Source: Actinobacteria bacterium UBA5976 (GTDB lineage Bacteria; Actinomycetota; Actinomycetes; S36-B12; UBA5976). Taken from it: 18,914 nt of DNA. Every line of letters begins with the position of its first letter. The first letter of the stretch is position 1. The notes beneath the pieces were generated by a model that was given only the letters and a program-made list of their open reading frames with translations, was not told the origin of the DNA and made no database searches. The DNA is taken from contig DJBM01000088.1 in assembly GCA_002430405.1 (NCBI GenBank), positions 29,166-48,079 of the forward strand. The letters are read 5' to 3'. Below, one piece after another: positions 14,559-18,914 of this stretch. The translations under genes and the position numbers were made by a program.

Positions 14559-15416
14559 GTGGTAACTAAAGCAATGCGAATTGAAGTAGAGCAGCCAGCA
14601 ACAGCAAGCCTGCCGAAACGAGTTTCTTACTCTCAAATGTCCTTGTATGAACAATGTCCTTTGAAATATTTTTTTTCTTACATTGCCGGCTGGCGGGAAC
14701 CGCCCACTTCGGCCTTAGCGGGTGGCTCAATAACTCACGAGATCTGTGAATATTTATATCGACTTGAACCACAAGATCGAACTCTGGATGCTGCGATGAA
14801 TCTGCTTCGAGAGCATGGACCACGGATGCTTCGCACCACTGAATACAAACCATTTGAAAATGACTTAAAGATGAAATACAGCGTCAAGGAAGCCATCGAA
14901 AATCTATTTAAAGTCGAGGATCCTACGCAAGTTGTGGTGCAACCCGAGCACATAGAAATGGAACTTAGCGTTGAAATCAATGGTGTTAATTTTTTTGGAA
15001 AAGTTGATCGCTTTACAGTTGATGGAATAAATCGAGTTACTGATTACAAAACTGGGAAAAGTCCAGGAAAATTTGTTGATGACAAGTTAGCCCAGCCATA
15101 CCTTTACGCGCTTGGCTTCAAAACTCAATATGAAATTGAAGTTGATGAAGTGGAATTGATTTTTTTGAATGCGCAGGAAGTCGTGCGTCGCCCAGCTGAT
15201 TCTGGCTTGGTTTTAGCGCAAGGAGAAAAATTAGCGCAGATGAGAACTGCAAGTGAATTTGATGTGGCAAATTCATCATGGGAGGCGCGAGTCTCACGGC
15301 TGTGTGATTACTGCGCATTCCGGGAAGTTTGTCCAGCGCGCACTCCAGATGCTCCAGCACCGGGATCTTCCCAATGCAACACGAAATTAGCCGAAGCTGG
15401 CTTGCTTCACAAATAG
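14559..15416 (+). CDS. RecB-family PD-(D/E)XK exonuclease with Fe-S cluster motif
   Basis: A 285-residue stand-alone nuclease of the RecB/AddB/Cas4-like fold. Seen: SYSQMSLYEQCPLKYFF at the N-terminus with Cys33; GGSITHE with His60; metal-binding Asp150 in GKVDRF; and the core DYKTGK with Asp162 and Lys164. The C-terminus has Cys249, Cys252 and Cys258 (C-x2-C-x5-C), which with Cys33 would hold a [4Fe-4S] cluster as in AddB and Cas4. Such proteins are widespread in actinobacteria and annotated as RecB family exonucleases; they presumably act in DNA repair. No cas genes or helicase lie nearby, so a CRISPR adaptation role is not supported. It is preceded by its own likely promoter and ribosome binding site, and starts at GTG. 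Confidence 0.9.
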   Translation: MVTKAMRIEVEQPATASLPKRVSYSQMSLYEQCPLKYFFSYIAGWREPPTSALAGGSITHEICEYLYRLEPQDRTLDAAMNLLREHGPRMLRTTEYKPFENDLKMKYSVKEAIENLFKVEDPTQVVVQPEHIEMELSVEINGVNFFGKVDRFTVDGINRVTDYKTGKSPGKFVDDKLAQPYLYALGFKTQYEIEVDEVELIFLNAQEVVRRPADSGLVLAQGEKLAQMRTASEFDVANSSWEARVSRLCDYCAFREVCPARTPDAPAPGSSQCNTKLAEAGLLHK

Positions 15417-15449
15417 TCCAAGCGGGCACAACCGAGTTGATTCAAGTTC

Positions 15450-15455
15450 TACAAT
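15450..15455 (+). promoter_or_regulatory. Putative -10 box for the membrane protein-P450 pair (leaderless)
   Basis: TACAAT ends 6 nt before the ATG at 15462, a near-consensus -10 hexamer. No convincing Shine-Dalgarno or -35 is seen. It would drive both the membrane protein and the overlapping P450 gene. Confidence 0.5.
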
Positions 15456-15461
15456 TGAGGC

Positions 15462-15878
15462 ATGCGTAACTCCAGATACCGATACTCCCGCCTTGTAATG
15501 GTCATCGGCTCGATTGTTTTTGCAGGAAGCGCCGCTGTTTTATTGATAGACCCAATTTCATTCTTGATGTACATCGGATTAATAGTTACTGATTCGACGG
15601 TATGGTCCTTTAGATTAACCGGCTTGTTGCTGGTAGCACTTGCCGCGCACATGGCAACTACGTCAAGACATGCTGGTGATCCAGCATTTCGCCGCGCAGC
15701 ATCCGTGATGGTTATTGTTTCGGCTGGCCTTAGCGCATTGACTTACCTAGCCCCTGGAGTTGAGACAACAGGTAGGTGGGTCTTCATTGGAATCGGCGGC
15801 GGATTCGCGGCCTTATATTTAATAACCCTGCCAATAAAATCAATCGGTTACAAAGAAGAGCAGCCACACAAATCATGA
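15462..15878 (+). CDS. Hypothetical four-helix membrane protein
   Basis: I do not recognise this 138-residue protein. It has a basic N-terminus (RNSRYRYSR) and four hydrophobic segments at about 11-29, 50-65, 78-96 and 106-124. A polar, Arg-containing loop (about 67-78, TTSRHAGDPAFRR) separates the two hairpins, and the tail is charged (KEEQPHKS). There are no cysteines, so it carries no thiol-based redox or metal site. Its TGA overlaps the P450 ATG by 4 nt (ATGA), which suggests coupled translation and a shared role, for example a membrane partner of the P450, but that is inference. A near-consensus -10 box precedes its ATG. Confidence 0.75.
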   Translation: MRNSRYRYSRLVMVIGSIVFAGSAAVLLIDPISFLMYIGLIVTDSTVWSFRLTGLLLVALAAHMATTSRHAGDPAFRRAASVMVIVSAGLSALTYLAPGVETTGRWVFIGIGGGFAALYLITLPIKSIGYKEEQPHKS

Positions 15879-17074
15879 GTTTTGGTGACATCCTCGATAC
15901 GAGGGACCCTGCCACTGTTGCTAATCCATATGAAATTTATCGAGAACTTCGCTCCCATCGTGATCTAGTTTGGAGCGATCGACTTGGGCTCTGGTTAGCT
16001 CCAACTCATGAAACTGCAAATGCAACGTTGCGAAATAAACACCTTGGTCGCATATATAAACCGCAAGAGCCACTTACGCAGTGGGAAATCTTCAACTGGT
16101 TACATTCGGATTCCATCTTGGACAGTGAGCCACCAAAGCACACCAGACTTAGATCACTAGTTCAAAAAGCGTTTACTCCTGGCCGCATTAGTGCGTTAGA
16201 ACCAAACATTATTGAAATCTGCGAACAGCTGCTAGCTGGAGCGGCATCCAAAATTAAGTCGGAAGGCAAATTCGATGTCCTAGCTGATTTTGCTGAACCA
16301 CTACCTGTACTTGTTATCGCAGATCTCTTGGGCGTGCCACGCAGTAAAGCAGATGACTTGCGTCGCTGGTCGCAGGACATAGTAAAAATGTATGAATATG
16401 GCCGAACCCAAGCACAAGAATTGTCAGCTCAGAAATCGGCAGCCGAGTTCAGTGCCTACATTTCGCAACTCGCGGCGCAGCGCAAAATTGAACCAAAACC
16501 AGATTTAATAACCGCCCTAGTGGAAGTAGAAGAACAGGGCGAAAAACTCAATGAACATGAATTAATCGCAATGTGCGTACTGTTGCTAAATGCTGGTCAC
16601 GAAGCATCCGTGAATGGCTTCGGAAATGGCATGGTGGCAATGTTCAGGCATCCATTGCAATTGGATCTGATGAAGAAAAATCCACGCAAGCATGCAAAGA
16701 CAGCCCTGGAAGAAATGATGAGATTTGATTCGCCACTTCATATGTTCGAAAGAACCGCTACTTCTCAAACCGTAATTGGGAACACCACTGTCGAAGTTGG
16801 GCAAAAAGTAGTTTCCATGTTGGGTAGCGCAAACCGTGATGAGAACGCGTTCGTAGATGCAGATAATTTTGATATCACTCGCGAATCAAATCCACACATT
16901 GCATTTGGCGCCGGCATACATTTTTGTATTGGCGCGCCACTTGCCCGTCTTGAAATGCAAAATTCCTTAGCAATGCTGTTTGAAGAATTTCCTAACTTAC
17001 AACTTGTCGGTGAACCAGTTCAGCGACCAACTTTCGTACTCCGCGGCTGGGAAAGTATTTCAGCCACAAATTAA
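15875..17074 (+). CDS. Cytochrome P450
   Basis: A soluble bacterial class P450 of 399 residues. The heme-ligand loop is FGAGIHFCIGAPLARLE with Cys351. The K-helix ExxR is Glu280-Arg283 (EEMMRFDSP), and DSEPPKHTRLR marks the C-helix region. The I-helix reads AGHEASV (240-246): the acid Glu243 is kept, but the usual oxygen-activating Thr is Ala244, with Ser245 next, as in P450eryF (CYP107A1). The substrate is unknown; no ferredoxin or ferredoxin reductase gene lies nearby. The ATG at 15875 overlaps the upstream membrane-protein stop. A longer in-frame start at 15776 would add a basic stretch inside the previous gene and is rejected. The stop is 3 bp from the menF stop on the other strand. Confidence 0.95.
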   Translation: MSFGDILDTRDPATVANPYEIYRELRSHRDLVWSDRLGLWLAPTHETANATLRNKHLGRIYKPQEPLTQWEIFNWLHSDSILDSEPPKHTRLRSLVQKAFTPGRISALEPNIIEICEQLLAGAASKIKSEGKFDVLADFAEPLPVLVIADLLGVPRSKADDLRRWSQDIVKMYEYGRTQAQELSAQKSAAEFSAYISQLAAQRKIEPKPDLITALVEVEEQGEKLNEHELIAMCVLLLNAGHEASVNGFGNGMVAMFRHPLQLDLMKKNPRKHAKTALEEMMRFDSPLHMFERTATSQTVIGNTTVEVGQKVVSMLGSANRDENAFVDADNFDITRESNPHIAFGAGIHFCIGAPLARLEMQNSLAMLFEEFPNLQLVGEPVQRPTFVLRGWESISATN

Positions 17075-17077
17075 GCG

Positions 17078-18340
17078 CTAATCCAGCGCGGCCTTCATTG
17101 CACCAAATTTTGCCTGTGATTCAGCAACTTCTGATTCACCCGTTGAGCCAGCAACAATTCCACAACCCGCAAAGAGCCGCAATTTTGTGCGCTCCGTATT
17201 TTCGATTAAGGCACAGCGAAGCGCAATTCCAAATTCGCCGTCACCATTAGCAGCTATCCAACCAACGGGCGCCGAATAGCGACCCCGATCCATTCCTTCG
17301 AGTTCGCGAATAACTTGGGTTGCTCGTTCTGTTGGTGTGCCACAAACTGCTGCAGTTGGATGTAGGGATGCCGCTAATGCCAGGGCTGGAGCCGCATCAA
17401 CTAGTTCGCCAGTTACATCGGTTGCTAAATGTTGCACGTTAGCTAAACGCAAAATAAATGGCTGTGCTGGAACTTTCAAGTCAGTACAGTGCGTTGCTAA
17501 TGCTGCAGCGACAGATTCAACTGCGTACACATGTTCCTCTTGATCCTTGTCAGATCCAAGTAACTCAGCAGCAAGTTGTCCATCTCTATCACTGTCCCTA
17601 CTTCGGCGCATAGTTCCAGCAAGCACCCGACTTGTGACGTGTTCACCATCACGTCTGATGAGAAGTTCGGGAGTTGCCCCAACTAGTCCATCAACACAAA
17701 ATGTCCAACACTCTGGGAAAGCTTCATTTAATCGAAGTAATAGTGAACCAATGTGAAGTGGTTCATCGAGTTGGGCGACGATGTCTCGCGCCAGGACAAC
17801 CTTGTCTAACTCACCTAGATTAATTCGAGATACTGCCACATCAACGGCAGCTTGCCATTGTGTCACTGGTCGGGAACCATCGAGCCACGTTACTTGATTC
17901 AATCCTCGAGAAAGTGCGTGCGGCCGGCTAACTTTCGCAATCAATTCCGAAATTTCAATATCAGTAACTGGCGAATCACTTGTGATCGTTAGCGTGGTGC
18001 CAAGTTCATCTCGCTTTACCGAAACTTTTGGAATCACTACGACAGATGTTCCAGGTTGTTTGTCAAAAGCAAACGAGGCAAATGCAATGGGCTTATCACC
18101 TTCGGAGATTGCGCATTGTTGTGACCACCACCGCTGGGCTCGGCTAAATCGCTCTGGACCAGAAATTGTGATGCGGGCAATCTCATCCCAGCCAACAATC
18201 CCATGTTGATTTGTTGCCGGACCATGCACCCAAGCCAAGCCACCCTCAGCAGGCAATAAGGACAAGAGATTTGTGATGTCTGGAAGTTGCGCACTTCTAA
18301 CATAAAGTTTCGTGGCAAGATCCACAGCTAAGGACGTCAT
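17078..18340 (-). CDS. menF: Isochorismate synthase MenF
   Basis: A Mg2+-dependent chorismate-utilising enzyme that makes isochorismate, the first committed menaquinone precursor. The 420 residues have a variable N-terminal half and a conserved C-terminal chorismate-binding half: GELDKVVLARD with the water-activating Lys180, GATPELLIRR, LAGTMRRS, DKDQEEH, SLHPTAAVCGTP, ELEGMDRGRYSAPVGW and AGCGIVAGS. The Lys in LDKVVLAR separates isochorismate synthases from anthranilate synthases. EntC or salicylate synthase are alternatives by fold, but the menaquinone context and adjacent menG favour MenF. It is divergent from menG over 68 bp. Confidence 0.94.
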   Translation of the reverse strand: MTSLAVDLATKLYVRSAQLPDITNLLSLLPAEGGLAWVHGPATNQHGIVGWDEIARITISGPERFSRAQRWWSQQCAISEGDKPIAFASFAFDKQPGTSVVVIPKVSVKRDELGTTLTITSDSPVTDIEISELIAKVSRPHALSRGLNQVTWLDGSRPVTQWQAAVDVAVSRINLGELDKVVLARDIVAQLDEPLHIGSLLLRLNEAFPECWTFCVDGLVGATPELLIRRDGEHVTSRVLAGTMRRSRDSDRDGQLAAELLGSDKDQEEHVYAVESVAAALATHCTDLKVPAQPFILRLANVQHLATDVTGELVDAAPALALAASLHPTAAVCGTPTERATQVIRELEGMDRGRYSAPVGWIAANGDGEFGIALRCALIENTERTKLRLFAGCGIVAGSTGESEVAESQAKFGAMKAALD

Positions 18341-18349
18341 AACTATGTA

Positions 18350-18355
18350 AGCCTA
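18350..18355 (-). promoter_or_regulatory. Putative -10 box for menF
   Basis: TAGGCT on the - strand ends 9 nt before the menF ATG, the same hexamer as upstream of menE. There is no Shine-Dalgarno sequence between box and start. Confidence 0.35.
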
Positions 18356-18396
18356 CGAGAACATGAACCACAGAGCACTTTCTCCCAGATAACTGG

Positions 18397-18402
18397 CAGA
18401 AT
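18397..18402 (+). promoter_or_regulatory. Putative -10 box for menG (leaderless)
   Basis: CAGAAT ends 6 nt before the menG ATG at 18409. It departs from TANNNT only at its first base and sits at the same distance as the other boxes in the window. No ribosome binding site is present. Confidence 0.3.
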
Positions 18403-18408
18403 GAAGAT

Positions 18409-18914
18409 ATGTCCCGTGCCTATTTGAACAAAGAGCCACATGAAGTGGCAGCGATGTTTGATGCGGTGGCAAAGAAATATGACATTACAAATGACGTACT
18501 TTCACTTGGTCAAACCCGCACTTGGCGTAAAGCAGTTGTCACAGCGGTAGCGCCACTAACAGGTGAAGAGATTTTGGACTTGGCCGCTGGAACCGGCACA
18601 AGTACCCAACCTTTCTACTTAGCGGGAGCGACTCCAACTGCGTGTGATTTTAGTAATGGCATGCTGGAAGTCGGACGAAAGCAATACCCACACTTAAATT
18701 TCGTCCAAGGCGATGCAATGAATCTGCCATTTGCGGACAATTCTTTTGATGCAACAACAATCTCATTCGGTCTGCGAAATGTTCAGGATCCAGCTAAGGC
18801 ACTTTCAGAAATGGCCCGAGTGACCCGACCTGGTGGTCGGCTAGTTGTTTGCGAATTTAGTCATCCAACCTGGGCGCCATTTCACACTTTGTATATGGAA
18901 TATCTAATGAAGGC
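18409..18914 (+). CDS. menG: Demethylmenaquinone methyltransferase MenG/UbiE (3' partial)
   Basis: The SAM-dependent methylation of demethylmenaquinone is the last step of menaquinone synthesis. About 168 codons are visible before the window ends. The start reads MSRAYLNKEPHEVAAMFD, followed by VAKKYDITNDVLSLGQTRTWR, the standard actinobacterial MenG opening. The SAM-binding motif I is ILDLAAGTGTST (Asp57, Gly61, Gly63). FGLRNVQDP and RPGGRLVVCEFSHP are further UbiE/COQ5 signatures. The ATG at 18401 is in another frame and is not used. The start appears leaderless. The 3' part, including the end of the methyltransferase fold, lies outside the window. Confidence 0.95.
   Translation, partial: MSRAYLNKEPHEVAAMFDAVAKKYDITNDVLSLGQTRTWRKAVVTAVAPLTGEEILDLAAGTGTSTQPFYLAGATPTACDFSNGMLEVGRKQYPHLNFVQGDAMNLPFADNSFDATTISFGLRNVQDPAKALSEMARVTRPGGRLVVCEFSHPTWAPFHTLYMEYLMK

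Noticed and set aside
15776..15874. Longer start for the P450
   Set aside because: The extra residues are an out-of-frame reading of the membrane-protein gene; the ATGA overlap at 15875 is the natural start.
695..18408. Rex operator (TTGTGAA-type palindrome) in the gaps
   Set aside because: Only isolated half-site-like stretches such as TGTGAA at the DUF4229 start were seen, with no matching inverted half.
1..18914. Mobile elements, CRISPR arrays, tRNA/rRNA genes, toxin-antitoxin or defence systems
   Set aside because: I looked on both strands and saw no transposase, integrase, direct-repeat array or cloverleaf. Every gene of known function fits respiration, cofactor synthesis or housekeeping.

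Overview
The window is a compact stretch of core chromosome from an actinobacterium. Rex, the fused CobA/HemD protein, the ResB/CcsB/CcdA cytochrome c system, the DUF4229 and PLDc_N small membrane proteins and a split set of menaquinone genes are a combination I know from Actinobacteria. The moderate, AT-leaning base composition, 1-4 nt gene overlaps and near absence of spacers suggest a streamlined lineage such as the freshwater acI group (Nanopelagicales). That placement is an inference; there is no rRNA gene here to confirm it. No interval longer than 300 bases lacks a gene.

Region 1 (1-2978, + strand): rex, cut off at its 5' end by the window edge, then a fused CobA-like/HemD gene and a histidine-phosphatase (phosphoglycerate mutase-like) gene. 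In better-known actinobacteria rex and hemD sit with hemA, hemC and hemB, and hemL lies near the phosphatase. None of those four is present here.

Region 2 (2971-6825, + strand): a System II cytochrome c maturation operon. It holds a thioredoxin-like lipoprotein (ResA type), CcdA, ResB (Ccs1) and CcsB (CcsA). Most junctions overlap, and a 12-codon mini-ORF exactly fills the ccdA-resB gap.

Region 3 (6834-7392): two divergent small membrane proteins, PLDc_N (- strand) and DUF4229 (+ strand).

Region 4 (7396-13365): menaquinone synthesis. menE and menA lie on the - strand; menB, menC and menD lie on the + strand. A P1-family (DmpA/BapA type) self-processing peptidase follows menD, then a RecB-family Fe-S nuclease.

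Region 5 (15462-18914): a four-helix membrane protein that overlaps a cytochrome P450 gene, menF on the - strand, and the start of menG (ubiE) running off the window end. Together the window encodes menaquinone steps MenF, D, C, E, B, A and G; MenH and a DHNA-CoA thioesterase are not present.

The theme is the respiratory chain: a redox sensor, tetrapyrrole supply, c-type cytochrome assembly and quinone synthesis. I found no mobile element, CRISPR array, RNA gene or defence system. The most noteworthy signals are the eroded heme cluster, two gap-filling mini-ORFs, a recurring TANNNT box 5-9 nt before start codons that lack a Shine-Dalgarno sequence (leaderless genes), two convergent gene pairs only 3 bp apart, and a P450 lacking the usual I-helix threonine.
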